Source: JBCCGL01 sp039029275 (GTDB lineage: Bacteria > Pseudomonadota > Gammaproteobacteria > JBCCGL01). Taken from it: a stretch of 64,000 nt of DNA. Numbering within the stretch: position 1 is the first letter of the stretch; every line of letters starts with the position of its first letter. Of the stretch, positions 1 to 8,295 are shown piece after piece. Under the pieces are notes generated by a model. It was not told where the DNA came from, ran no database searches, and was given only the letters and a program-made list of their open reading frames with translations. The DNA is taken from positions 304,215 to 368,214 of the forward strand of contig JBCCGL010000004.1 in assembly GCA_039029275.1 (NCBI GenBank). Reading direction: 5' to 3'. The translations under genes were made by a program, and so were the position numbers.

Positions 1-1
1 C

Positions 2-1207
2 GTGGTTTTGCACGTGGCGCGCGATTTGTTCGCCGAGGAATTTGACATGCCTGATGTGGCTGCGCCCTCGGCGGTCGAAGGTGCAGCGCCAGGCGATCAG
101 CAGATTGCACGAATCTACGAACTGCTCGCAGGTGCGAGTCAGCCGATCATTTTTGCCGGCGGCGGGTTCAAATGGTCGCACGGCAGCGCCGATTTGCAGC
201 GGCTGGCGGAAAAGCTGCAAGTGCCGGTCGTCGCGTCGACCGGCCACGCCGACATCATGCCACACGATCATCCGCTATACGCCGGACAATCCGGACCTCG
301 CGGTAACAGCGTCGCGGCGAGATTAACGCGCGAGGCAGATGTGATCCTCGCACTCGGCAACCGGCTCGCGTTCAACTCCACCTTTCACAGTCACGACTAT
401 GTCAATGCGGACGCCAGGATCGTGCAGGTTGATGTCGAAGCGCGCGCTATTGGGCGCTACTTTCCGGTTGCAATTGGCATCCAGGCCGATGCACGCGCCA
501 CGGCAGTCGCGCTGGTGTCGGCGAGCAAAAAGCATTCACCCGACACCCGGCAATGGTGGGCCTGGCGCGAGCAATTTGACCGCGACAAAGCAACGCTCCT
601 TGACCAGCGACACAGCGAAGCGCGTGATGAAAGCGTGCCTCTGTTGCCGGTGCGGGTGCTCGGGGAAATCCGCGAGGCGATGCCGCGCGATGCGATCACC
701 ACGCTCGATACCGGCAATACCTGCCTGCAGGCGGCCGATCGGCTGGCGCACTATCAAGCGCCGGGACTGGTCGCGCCGCTGGATTTTGGCCTCGTTGGTT
801 TTGGCTACGCAGCGGCATTGGGCGCGCAGGCGGCCGCACCAGAGCGGCCGGTTATCTGCGTCATGGGGGACGGCGGATTTGGCTTTACGATGACCGAAAT
901 CACCACCGCCGTGCAGTACAAACTGTGGGTCATCGCGATCGTAATCGACAACGGCGCGTGGGGCGCTGAAAAAGCCTACCAGACGCAGTTTTTCGGGGCG
1001 CGTCTGCTCGGCGCCGATATCGACAGCCCGGACTACAGCAAGGTCGCCGAACTCTGCGGTGCCCGAGGCTACGCAGTGGATCAGCCCGGCGGCACCACGG
1101 CAGCCCTGCAGGACGCATTGGCGCAAAAAGAACCTGCTGTTATCCATGTCAAAGTTGACCCAAACGCCATCGATGCATTGCGCAAAGATTTGTTTAAAAA
1201 GAAATAG
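2..1207 (+). CDS. TPP-dependent enzyme, acetolactate synthase/Xsc-like (5' truncated)
   Basis: The gene runs in from beyond the left edge; 401 residues of the C-terminal two thirds are present. Visible are the central TPP-enzyme domain (about residues 35-170) and the C-terminal TPP-binding domain (about 220-385), with the cofactor motif GDG at 289-291 and its Asn at 317. The stretch after that Asn (GAWGAEKAYQ) resembles sulfoacetaldehyde acetyltransferase (Xsc) more than biosynthetic acetolactate synthase, but the missing N-terminal domain, which helps define the substrate, prevents a firm choice. The stop is 31 nt before an aldehyde dehydrogenase and a TcuA-like flavoprotein follows, so it is the first visible gene of a catabolic operon. 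Family certain; substrate unknown. Confidence 0.85.
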   Translation: MVLHVARDLFAEEFDMPDVAAPSAVEGAAPGDQQIARIYELLAGASQPIIFAGGGFKWSHGSADLQRLAEKLQVPVVASTGHADIMPHDHPLYAGQSGPRGNSVAARLTREADVILALGNRLAFNSTFHSHDYVNADARIVQVDVEARAIGRYFPVAIGIQADARATAVALVSASKKHSPDTRQWWAWREQFDRDKATLLDQRHSEARDESVPLLPVRVLGEIREAMPRDAITTLDTGNTCLQAADRLAHYQAPGLVAPLDFGLVGFGYAAALGAQAAAPERPVICVMGDGGFGFTMTEITTAVQYKLWVIAIVIDNGAWGAEKAYQTQFFGARLLGADIDSPDYSKVAELCGARGYAVDQPGGTTAALQDALAQKEPAVIHVKVDPNAIDALRKDLFKKK

Positions 1208-1238
1208 ACTTAGAAAAGATTTTGAAATAGAAACCGGC

Positions 1239-2678
1239 GTGCCAACAATCAAATCATTCTACTGCGCGGGGAGCTGGATTCAGGGCTCCGGCCTGCCCAT
1301 AACATCGTTTAGCCCGATCGATGGCCGTGAACTCACACAGCTTGGCAGCGCAAGCGAGTCGGATCTGTCGCGTGCAGTTGCGGCCGCTCAACAAGCGCTT
1401 GACGATCCGGCGTGGCGCGAATTGAAGCGACACATGCGCGCGCGCCTGTTACACAAAATGGGCGCAATGATCGACGCCGAGGCCGACTCCCTCGCGCTGA
1501 TTCAAATGCACGACAACGGCAAAACGCTGCGCGAATGCCGTGCTCAGATGGCTAGCGCGGCCAACACGTTTCGATACTATGCCAGCGCCTGCGAAACCTT
1601 TGAGGAGCATGTGACCCCGTCGCGCGGCGACTATTGGTCAATGGCGCTGTACGAGCCGGTCGGCGTGGTCGCGGCCATTACGCCATGGAATTCACCGGCC
1701 ACGCTCGAAGCACAAAAACTCGCCCCCATTCTGGCCGCCGGCAACGCGGTAATTCTCAAGCCCTCGGAACTCACTCCGTTGATCGCGCTGGAGTACGCGC
1801 GGCTCGCCGAGCGGGTCGGGTTTCCACGTGGCATCGTGTCGGTGCTGACCGGCACGGCAGAGCTGGGGCGTGCAATCGTTGCGCATCCGGATATCGACAT
1901 GATCAGTTTTACCGGCGGCAGTGAAGCGGGCAAGTCTATCGCCAGCGAGGCCGGAAAGCGGCTCAAACCGGTGGTGCTTGAGCTCGGCGGCAAGTCGCCG
2001 CACATCGTGTTCAACGATGCTGACTTTGAGCGCGCTGTGATTTCCGTCGCCGACGGTATCTTCTCCGGAGCAGGGCAATCCTGCGTGGCCGGTTCGCGGA
2101 TATTCCTGCAGCGCCCGCTCTACGAGCGTTTTGTCAAAGCGTTGGTCGAGCACGCGGGTAAGCTGGTGCTGGGTGATCCGTCCTGCGAGAACACCGACAT
2201 CGGGCCTCTGGTGAGTTTCGCGCATCGCGACGCTGTGCACGCGCACGTGACTCGAGCGATTAGCGACGGCGCCGAGGTATTGCTTGGGGGTGGCTTTCCC
2301 GAGGATCCCGCTTTGGCTAAAGGTGCTTACTACCCGCCTACGCTGCTGGCCGGGTTGGAAAATAGCAGCGAACTTTGTCAGCAGGAAATTTTCGGCCCGG
2401 TTGCTGCGCTGTTGCCGTTCGATGATGAATCCGATTTATTGGCGCAGGCAAATCATAGCGACTTCGGGCTAGCGTCAGGTATTTGGACGCAGAATCAAAA
2501 ACGCGCGTGGCGCATTGCGCGCGCTTTGAACGCGGGCACGGTGTGGATAAACACCTACAAGCAACTGGCCATCAGCACACCCTTTGGCGGGCGCGGGTAC
2601 AGCGGTATTGGCGCCGAAAAAGGCCTGCAGGGGATGCGTGCCTACATGCAACCCAAAGGCATATTTTGGGCGGAGTAA
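1239..2678 (+). CDS. NAD(P)-dependent aldehyde dehydrogenase
   Basis: An aldehyde dehydrogenase superfamily enzyme of 479 residues, the normal length. The PWNSP motif (Asn151), the general-base Glu248 in LELGGKSP and the nucleophile Cys282 in GAGQSC are all present, so it should be an active, cytosolic oxidant of aldehydes to acids. I use the GTG at 1239 because the frame can be extended upstream only by overlapping the preceding gene, and a 479-residue product fits the family. The ribosome site is weak, consistent with coupling to the upstream TPP enzyme. A TPP lyase/ligase plus an aldehyde dehydrogenase suggests that an aldehyde released or used by the first enzyme is oxidised here. Substrate unknown. 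Confidence 0.9.
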   Translation: MPTIKSFYCAGSWIQGSGLPITSFSPIDGRELTQLGSASESDLSRAVAAAQQALDDPAWRELKRHMRARLLHKMGAMIDAEADSLALIQMHDNGKTLRECRAQMASAANTFRYYASACETFEEHVTPSRGDYWSMALYEPVGVVAAITPWNSPATLEAQKLAPILAAGNAVILKPSELTPLIALEYARLAERVGFPRGIVSVLTGTAELGRAIVAHPDIDMISFTGGSEAGKSIASEAGKRLKPVVLELGGKSPHIVFNDADFERAVISVADGIFSGAGQSCVAGSRIFLQRPLYERFVKALVEHAGKLVLGDPSCENTDIGPLVSFAHRDAVHAHVTRAISDGAEVLLGGGFPEDPALAKGAYYPPTLLAGLENSSELCQQEIFGPVAALLPFDDESDLLAQANHSDFGLASGIWTQNQKRAWRIARALNAGTVWINTYKQLAISTPFGGRGYSGIGAEKGLQGMRAYMQPKGIFWAE

Positions 2679-2693
2679 TCGAGAGACATTCGT

Positions 2694-4187
2694 ATGCAAT
2701 CAGATTTTGATGTCATTGTAATTGGCGCGGGCAACGCGGCATTTTGCGCGGCGCACGCTGCGCGCGAGTCGGGTGCCAGCGTGTTGATGCTGGAGCGCGC
2801 GCCGGAGGCCGAAAACGGCGGCAACAGCCGATTTACCGCCGGCGCGATCCGTTTTGCTTACGAAGGGCTCGACGACATTCGCGCACTCTGCCCGGACCTC
2901 CCCGAAGACCAAATCGCCACCAGTGATTTCGGCACTTACACCACCGATCAGTTCTACGACGATATGTTCCGCGTCACCCGTTTCCGCAGCGATCCCGCGC
3001 TGTGCGAGCGTCTGGTTATGGCATCGCGCGACACCATGCACTGGCTGCGCGAAAAAGGCGTGCGCTTTATGCCAATTTACGGTCGTCAGGCGTTTAATGT
3101 CGACGGCATCTTTAAATTCTGGGGCGGACTGACGCTCGAAGCCTGGGGCGGTGGTCCCGGTCTGGTCGATGCGCATACGCGCATCGCCACCGACAGCGGC
3201 GTCAAAATACAGTACGACTGCCGCGTACTGGACCTGTTGTTTGACGGGCACAAGGTTAACGGCGTGCGGCTGAAACACGCCGGCACAATCAGCTCCGTCA
3301 CGGCGAAATCGGTCGTGATCGCCAGCGGCGGCTTCCAGGCAAATACCGAATGGCGCACTCGCTATCTTGGGCCAGGTTGGGAAATGGCGCGCGTGCGCGG
3401 CTCGCGTTTTAACACCGGCGATGGCATCCGCATGGCGCTCGATGTCGGCGCCTCAAGCTACGGCAACTGGTCGGGCTGTCACGCAGTCGGTTGGGACTAC
3501 AACGCGCCGGAGTTCGGCGATCTCAGCGTTGGCGACAACTTTCAAAAACACTCGTATCCGTGGGGCATCATGGTCAACGCGCACGGGCGGCGTTTTGTCG
3601 ACGAAGGCGCGGACTTCCGCAACTACACCTACGCGAAATACGGCCGCGTAATTCTCAACCAGCCCGATCAGTTTGCGTGGCAGATCTTCGATCAAAAAGT
3701 GACGCATCTATTGCGCGACGAGTACCGCATCAAGCAGACAACAAAAGTCACTGCGAACAGTATTGAAGAGCTGGCGAACAAAATGGAGGACGTCGATCCA
3801 AAAGGCTTCGTAAAAGAAATAGAACGCTACAACCAGGCCGTGCAAACTGATGTTGCGTTCGATCCCAACGTGAAAGACGGGCGCGGTACCACGGCGCTGG
3901 AGATTCCGAAATCCAATTGGGCCAACACCATTGATGAACCGCCCTTTGAGGCTTATCAGGTCGGTTGCGGAATCACCTTTACCTTTGGTGGGCTGCGGAT
4001 CGACGCCAACAGCGGCCAGGTGCTGGACATTGATCTTGCGCCGATACCCGGTTTGTACGCGGCCGGCGAGCTGGTCGGTGGAATTTTTTACTTTAACTAC
4101 CCCGGAGGTACCGGCTTGATGTCCGGGTCGGTTTTTGGGCGTCTGGCCGGTGACAGCGCTGTATCAAAACTTCGCACCGATGACTAA
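2694..4187 (+). CDS. FAD-dependent oxidoreductase, TcuA/fumarate reductase flavoprotein family
   Basis: A 497-residue flavoprotein. The N-terminal FAD-binding Rossmann motif VIGAGNAAFCAA (about 9-20) is followed by ENGGNSRFTAGAIRF, and the C-terminal FAD contact is YPGGTGLMSGSVFGR. The pattern matches FAD-dependent tricarballylate dehydrogenase (TcuA) and its relatives in the fumarate reductase/succinate dehydrogenase flavoprotein superfamily. TcuA itself oxidises tricarballylate to cis-aconitate; here no tcuB, tcuC or tricarboxylate transporter is adjacent, so the true substrate may be another carboxylate or keto compound. It starts 15 nt after the aldehyde dehydrogenase and is the last gene of that operon. 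Its 3' end overlaps the oppositely oriented azlD by 24 nt. Confidence 0.8.
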   Translation: MQSDFDVIVIGAGNAAFCAAHAARESGASVLMLERAPEAENGGNSRFTAGAIRFAYEGLDDIRALCPDLPEDQIATSDFGTYTTDQFYDDMFRVTRFRSDPALCERLVMASRDTMHWLREKGVRFMPIYGRQAFNVDGIFKFWGGLTLEAWGGGPGLVDAHTRIATDSGVKIQYDCRVLDLLFDGHKVNGVRLKHAGTISSVTAKSVVIASGGFQANTEWRTRYLGPGWEMARVRGSRFNTGDGIRMALDVGASSYGNWSGCHAVGWDYNAPEFGDLSVGDNFQKHSYPWGIMVNAHGRRFVDEGADFRNYTYAKYGRVILNQPDQFAWQIFDQKVTHLLRDEYRIKQTTKVTANSIEELANKMEDVDPKGFVKEIERYNQAVQTDVAFDPNVKDGRGTTALEIPKSNWANTIDEPPFEAYQVGCGITFTFGGLRIDANSGQVLDIDLAPIPGLYAAGELVGGIFYFNYPGGTGLMSGSVFGRLAGDSAVSKLRTDD

Positions 4188-4466
4188 CACTGCCAATCCG
4201 ACCAGGGTCGCGAGCGCCACGTTGTTGGTCTTCCACATCAAGCCGACGACAACCAGTAGCGCAGCGATTTCCGCGAAACTCCCTTCGCGCATCGCCGGTA
4301 AAATAATCGCCATCATGGCGCAACCCGGCAGCGTTTCGAGGATCGGGCGCAGGGCGCCGATTTTGCGTGCCTGCAGACCAAGCAGGTAGCCGCCGGCTCG
4401 CGTCGCGTACACAATCGCGCCAAGCAACCCGATAGCGATAAGAATTTCGCGTGTCTCAATCATCAC
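4164..4466 (-). CDS. azlD: AzlD-family small membrane subunit of branched-chain amino acid exporter
   Basis: A 100-residue hydrophobic protein with about three or four membrane segments and the AzlD-type motif RAGGYLLG near residue 25. AzlD is the small partner of AzlC; together they form the AzlCD/YgaZH-type exporter of branched-chain amino acids and analogues. Its ATG lies inside the end of azlC (11-nt overlap), so the two are translationally coupled. The 3' end runs 24 nt into the end of the TcuA-like gene on the other strand, so the two operons converge with no space for a conventional terminator between them. Confidence 0.85.
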   Translation of the reverse strand: MMIETREILIAIGLLGAIVYATRAGGYLLGLQARKIGALRPILETLPGCAMMAIILPAMREGSFAEIAALLVVVGLMWKTNNVALATLVGLAVLVIGAKF

Positions 4467-5190
4467 TGTTTCGGTTCACCCACAGCGCAGCAACTACACC
4501 CGCACTTACCGCGCACGGCAGAATAACCCAGGGGGCAAACGCGAGCTCGTGAAGAACGAGTGCCGCAAGCCCGGAGACAACCCACGGCAAGGGTTCGGCG
4601 TCAGAACCTTTCGCAAACAGCACCATCATCGTCGCCATCACAAGCGGCCCGGCAAAGCTCATGGAGGCGACGTACTGATCGGGTATGTATTGCGCCATTG
4701 AGAATCCAAGCAGGCTCGACGTGAGCCAGCTCGTCATCAGCGCGCAGCCGTAGCCGGTCACAAAACCGAGCCGGTCGTAGTCGCCCTTGAGCCCGAAGGA
4801 TGTCACTACGCCGGGATCGTTGAGAATGAACAGGCAGATTGCCCGCCGCGAGACGCTGTGACCGTCGAAGTGGTTCGCCATCGACATGCCGAGCAAGATG
4901 TTGCGCGTGCTGATCAGAAACACGGATAGCGCGATGGTTGCCAATGGCAACGGTGCGATCCAAAACTCCAGCGCGGCGAACTGCGCCGAAGCGCTGAATA
5001 CTGCCGCGCTCATAATCACCACCTGCCAATGGGCAAAATCAGCCGACGCGGCGGCCACGCCGAACAGCACGCCAAACAGGAAGGTCGATATCACATAACC
5101 CAGCGAGGATCGCACGCCGAGTCGAAAGCTTTCGCCGAAGGTCATTACATCACGCAGAGACAAAAAGGCAGGCGCCAGAACGGCACGCAT
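4456..5190 (-). CDS. azlC: AzlC-family branched-chain amino acid exporter, large subunit
   Basis: A 244-residue inner-membrane protein of AzlC family length. It begins with a short basic region, then FRLGVRSSLGYVISTFLFGVLFG and the conserved block around SAAVFSASAQFAALEFW, characteristic of AzlC/YgaZ. With AzlD it should export branched-chain amino acids or toxic analogues. The ATG at 5190 is preceded at 14-37 nt by a perfect 9-bp inverted repeat (5204-5227) that could be an operator or leader hairpin. No Lrp-type regulator gene is adjacent. Family assignment is firm; substrate is by analogy. Confidence 0.88.
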   Translation of the reverse strand: MRAVLAPAFLSLRDVMTFGESFRLGVRSSLGYVISTFLFGVLFGVAAASADFAHWQVVIMSAAVFSASAQFAALEFWIAPLPLATIALSVFLISTRNILLGMSMANHFDGHSVSRRAICLFILNDPGVVTSFGLKGDYDRLGFVTGYGCALMTSWLTSSLLGFSMAQYIPDQYVASMSFAGPLVMATMMVLFAKGSDAEPLPWVVSGLAALVLHELAFAPWVILPCAVSAGVVAALWVNRNSDD

Positions 5191-5203
5191 GGTAACACTG
5201 CCG

Positions 5204-5227
5204 TAACATTCTTACCGCAGAATGTTA
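5204..5227. promoter_or_regulatory. 9-bp perfect inverted repeat upstream of azlC
   Basis: TAACATTCT, six spacer bases, AGAATGTTA. It lies 14-37 nt upstream of the azlC start codon on the minus strand, a position suited to a repressor operator or a stem in the mRNA leader. There is no U-run after it in either direction, so a terminator is unlikely. The binding protein is unknown. Confidence 0.45.
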
Positions 5228-5409
5228 GTTAACGCCCTGGTCTCAGCAGCATGCGTTGAAAAAAATAAAAACGTCCCCATGTTTCACACTAGCGTCGCTT
5301 TCTGCGGCCTCGGAAGCAAGCCCTATGACGGGAGACTGGAAGTCGTTTGTTGTGCGGTGGTTTGAGGCAGGCATCGAAACCGCAAAATAATTTTTTCTCT
5401 TGCACACCC

Positions 5410-5443
5410 GTTGAGGCCGGGAGCAACCACTGCTGGCCTCAAC
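5410..5443. repeat. 9-bp inverted repeat upstream of the TMEM65-like gene
   Basis: GTTGAGGCC and GGCCTCAAC flank a 16-nt loop, ending 18 nt before the ATG at 5462. It could be an operator or a leader hairpin. It overlaps a possible upstream TTG start (5411), which I therefore consider less likely than the ATG. Confidence 0.3.
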
Positions 5444-5461
5444 CTGATCGGACTCCGCAAT

Positions 5462-5806
5462 ATGGCATCCCGCACGCTTAAACGCATGATGTCGATTATG
5501 GTCGCCTTCATTGTGTTCGGCTTTATCGACAATTTTTTAATGGTGGTCGCAGGTGATCGCATCGACGTTTTCTTTCTGTCGATCGGAATTTCGCACACGC
5601 TACTCGCCGCAGGCCTCGGCAATACACTTTCCGACGCGGTTGGGATTTTGTCCGGGCGCTGGGTTGAAAAGGCAGTTCACAGTCGTCTGCAAATGGAAGA
5701 CGACGGAACTCTGACAAAAAACCAGATCATCGCCGCAGAGACGATCGGCATTGTGTTGGGCTGCTTGCTCGGACTGGCGCCACTGTTGTTTTTGCAACCG
5801 CACTAG
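5462..5806 (+). CDS. TMEM65-like small inner-membrane protein
   Basis: About 114 residues from the ATG at 5462 (an in-frame TTG at 5411 would add 17). Three membrane segments are apparent: around IMVAFIVFGFIDNFLMVVAG, around ISHTLLAAGLGNTLSDAVGIL, and the C-terminal IVLGCLLGLAPLLFL. The signatures GFIDNFLMVVAG and LGNTLSDAVG match the TMEM65 family, best known from an animal mitochondrial inner-membrane protein; bacterial members are usually uncharacterised. It stands alone between divergent azlC and a convergent YCII gene. Function in bacteria is not established. Confidence 0.7.
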   Translation: MASRTLKRMMSIMVAFIVFGFIDNFLMVVAGDRIDVFFLSIGISHTLLAAGLGNTLSDAVGILSGRWVEKAVHSRLQMEDDGTLTKNQIIAAETIGIVLGCLLGLAPLLFLQPH

Positions 5807-5826
5807 CGCCAACCTTCCGCCAGGAT

Positions 5827-6141
5827 TTACATTTCGATAATCTCGGCTATCTCAACGCTGCCGTTAGCCTCAAGAATCGGGCAGCCCTTTGCCAACTGCT
5901 GTGCTTCATCAGCGCTTGCGGCACTGATTATGCTGTAGCCGCTGGCAGGATTCGCGCCGCCGTTGTCGGTCACAGAACCGTCTGAATTCACTGTTGAAGA
6001 CATGCCAATGGGATTACCGCCGTCGACCACTGCATCTCCCATACCACCGAGCCAACTCATCCATTGCGCCATAACGCGCTGACCTTCTTCTTCGGTTTCC
6101 GGCATATCGCCGCCGTGATAGACAAACAAAAACTTCGCCAT
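5827..6141 (-). CDS. YCII-related domain protein
   Basis: A 104-residue protein starting MAKFLFVYHGGDMPE, with the ferredoxin-like alpha/beta fold pattern of YCII-related proteins (small, possibly enzymatic, no fixed function). It contains the typical GYSIISAASADEA segment and a C-terminal VEIAEI strand. I place the start at the ATG at 6141, not at more distal codons, because AGGAGAG lies just upstream and homologues start at MAKF/MKYM-like sequences. The neighbouring DUF1992 gene is in the same direction, 52 nt upstream. A role cannot be given. Confidence 0.75.
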   Translation of the reverse strand: MAKFLFVYHGGDMPETEEEGQRVMAQWMSWLGGMGDAVVDGGNPIGMSSTVNSDGSVTDNGGANPASGYSIISAASADEAQQLAKGCPILEANGSVEIAEIIEM

Positions 6142-6193
6142 TTCGCTCTCCTCTGCTGTGTTTGGAAAATGACTCCTTTCGTTTCGACTCCAT

Positions 6194-6559
6194 TTACCGC
6201 ATTTTATCGTGAAGTGATTGCCGATATCGATGTGATTCAAGCAGGTTACTCTGATGCCCGCGCGATGCATCGAGTTGAGTTAGCAGATGCAATAGCCTGC
6301 GATGTGCTCGACTGTCCCGACCTGCACCAACCGCATTCACCAGCAACCGTTCAATGCAGCGGATCTCCCGGCGCAGTTCAACTTCGCGCGGCACGCACCC
6401 GGCGTTTTTTAGAATGCGATTGGCCATGCGCAACTCGGCCGGCACCATTGAATCGTCATCGAGCTCGAGCGGTTTTCCCTGACCCGCGAGTTGATCAAGC
6501 TCACCTCGCTCGACTGACTGCTGAATTAGCTGTTCGGCACGTTTTTCGAAATTAAGCAT
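6194..6559 (-). CDS. DUF1992 / DnaJ-homologue C28-like domain protein
   Basis: A 121-residue soluble, charged protein. The N-terminal block (about 3-70) matches the DUF1992 (DnaJ homologue subfamily C member 28 conserved domain) pattern: AEQLIQQSVERGELDQLAGQGKPL followed by ELRMANRILKNAG and PREVELRREI. E. coli YhdN is a related protein. The remaining residues form a probable helix rich in Arg and His. No J-domain is present. Function unknown. It precedes the YCII gene in the same direction and the Rieske gene upstream. Confidence 0.78.
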   Translation of the reverse strand: MLNFEKRAEQLIQQSVERGELDQLAGQGKPLELDDDSMVPAELRMANRILKNAGCVPREVELRREIRCIERLLVNAVGAGRDSRAHRRLLHLLTQLDASRGHQSNLLESHRYRQSLHDKMR

Positions 6560-6582
6560 GCAACCAGTCTAACGGAACATGC

Positions 6583-8178
6583 TTATTCCTTGTTAACAAA
6601 ATTAATCGATTGGTACGCTGTGCGCAGTGCCTGCCTTCGTTTGAGCGGTGAATGAATAAACCGGTTCACAGCCGCGAATACGACGCTGGCGTCGTTCTGA
6701 CCCAGGCGCTCGCATTCTTCTCGCGCCGCGATGACAGTTTTTATCCAATGCACCGAAATAATGTACTCGGGCTGGCCATGATCGAGCGTTGTTTCAATTA
6801 ATTTTTCGAACCCGGCTCGCAGATCGCCATGCGCCCATGCGCTGTGGTCCGCGTCATTCGTAAACGCTGTATTGCGGCCGCTGAAGCACGCCATTTGTAA
6901 TAAACCCTGCGGCCAAAGCTCAGGAAATTTTTCGCACTGTTGCCGTACAGCATTAGCGAAAGTGACACCATGCGTGAAATCGAGCCAGCCGACATTGCCA
7001 GACACGCTAACTCGCACTTTTGTTTGTTGCGCGATATCAAAATGCAGAAGGTTGTGCGCGTTGGCTACCAGTAATGCCCGATAAACCGTGTCCGGGGATG
7101 ACTGGCGACAGGCGAGTGCAGCGTCCAGAGCGTTGTTGATTCCAGCTCCGCGCCATAGGGTTGCGTCGGGTTGTTGCGCAGACTGGTCTGACTCCGGTTG
7201 CGCCCACTGATCGAGTGCGCTCGCATACCCACGGAATTCCGGAATGTGATCTTCGCGTGACGCAAAAATAATCGCTCGTACCAGTGATAACAACAGCGGT
7301 TCTGCGATCGAGTCACCGAGTTGATCGATCAGATAACCGACCTTGGTGACGTAAATGAGCGAGTGCCCAAAGTCGTTATAGTGGGCCAGCGCTGCGGTGC
7401 TGAGTGAACGTTCGAAATTGGCAAATTGCATCCCCGCTCGAATGCCACCGCGCAGCATGGCGACAGCGCTTGCCTCGTCTTCATTTTCAATCGCAGATAA
7501 AAAACCGGATTCATCAAACGCAATACAGTTATCAGAAAATGGGTAATCAGGTTCGCGCAATACATCAAAGGCTGCGTGCGCGATGCTTTCCAGCAGGCAC
7601 ACAAGCTGCGCCTCGGGATCATTGTTTTTTTCATGATAAAGCAGCAACCAGTCCGCCATACCGGCGAACGCGTGCGTCGTTCCAAATTCCATTTTTTGCC
7701 AGGACCAATTAATCGCGTAACGCAATGCGTCGAGCGGGTCGCCTCCAACTTTAATCAAGCGCGCGACTTCACGCGCAATTCGATCGTATTCATGATCGTC
7801 AAACGCGTCGCGCAAACTCGCGATAATTTTGGCATGGCGCTGTGCGAACGGCGGCTCTGCGATATTGACCCAAACGTCATCGCCGCGGACCTCTACCGGA
7901 TAGGTGCGCAACTGATCCCCACCGTAAAAGTTTGTTCCCGTGTTTAAATCAAATTTCCAGTTGTGCCAGTTACAGGTAAGCGTGCACTCACCCGATACGC
8001 TGCCTTCGGACAGCGGATATCCCTCATGCGGGCAACGGTTGTTGCATGCGCGTATTCCTGAGGGTGTATCGAATAGTGCGATCTGTTTGCCGTTTACCCG
8101 CGCGAGCACGGCTTTTTTCTCGCGAACAACTTCGACCGGTTTGGCGAACTGCCAATCGCTTTCGACTAATTCAGTCAT
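6583..8178 (-). CDS. Rieske [2Fe-2S] protein with long helical C-terminal domain
   Basis: A 531-residue protein. The first 110 residues are a Rieske domain with both cluster-binding pairs: Cys49-x-His51 and Cys69-x-x-His72, in CPHEG and CNWHNWKFD. The remaining 420 residues are mostly helical, have no transmembrane segment, and contain no mononuclear-iron ring-hydroxylase motif that I can see, so this is not an ordinary oxygenase alpha subunit. I take the ATG at 8178 over the upstream TTG at 8223. The gene is divergent from soxR, and a promoter with a 19-bp spacer and a central palindrome points leftward into it (8253-8283), so it is probably activated by oxidised SoxR. A redox or stress role is inferred. 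Confidence 0.75.
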   Translation of the reverse strand: MTELVESDWQFAKPVEVVREKKAVLARVNGKQIALFDTPSGIRACNNRCPHEGYPLSEGSVSGECTLTCNWHNWKFDLNTGTNFYGGDQLRTYPVEVRGDDVWVNIAEPPFAQRHAKIIASLRDAFDDHEYDRIAREVARLIKVGGDPLDALRYAINWSWQKMEFGTTHAFAGMADWLLLYHEKNNDPEAQLVCLLESIAHAAFDVLREPDYPFSDNCIAFDESGFLSAIENEDEASAVAMLRGGIRAGMQFANFERSLSTAALAHYNDFGHSLIYVTKVGYLIDQLGDSIAEPLLLSLVRAIIFASREDHIPEFRGYASALDQWAQPESDQSAQQPDATLWRGAGINNALDAALACRQSSPDTVYRALLVANAHNLLHFDIAQQTKVRVSVSGNVGWLDFTHGVTFANAVRQQCEKFPELWPQGLLQMACFSGRNTAFTNDADHSAWAHGDLRAGFEKLIETTLDHGQPEYIISVHWIKTVIAAREECERLGQNDASVVFAAVNRFIHSPLKRRQALRTAYQSINFVNKE

Positions 8179-8252
8179 AAATACACTCTCGCGCTCACTG
8201 TTGGCTGATTGACTGTCAAACAAACCTCTTGCTTGAGCAAGCTTTACGGATC

Positions 8253-8283
8253 AGTATAGAAGTTAAAGTTAACTTTAAGTCAA
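8253..8283 (-). promoter_or_regulatory. SoxR/MerR-type promoter with 19-bp spacer, driving the Rieske gene
   Basis: Read on the minus strand: -35 TTGACT (8278-8283), a 19-bp spacer, and -10 TATACT (8253-8258). A perfect 16-bp palindrome TTAAAGTTAACTTTAA (8263-8278) fills the spacer. An over-long 19-bp spacer with a central operator is the hallmark of MerR-family activated promoters, and the centre GTTAAC matches that of the E. coli SoxR site. soxR starts 12 bp away on the other strand, so the same site may also autoregulate it. Confidence 0.8.
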
Positions 8284-8295
8284 GCGACGAGTCGA

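Noticed and set aside
1059..1238. Aldehyde dehydrogenase start upstream of 1239
   Set aside because: The frame is only a shadow of the TPP enzyme gene there, and 479 residues is normal family length.
5411..5461. Upstream TTG start for the TMEM65-like protein
   Set aside because: It begins inside a perfect inverted repeat and would add an unconserved N-terminus; ATG 5462 is simpler.
8179..8223. Upstream start for the Rieske protein at 8223
   Set aside because: It is a TTG close to the predicted transcription start; ATG 8178 starts a typical Rieske N-terminus.
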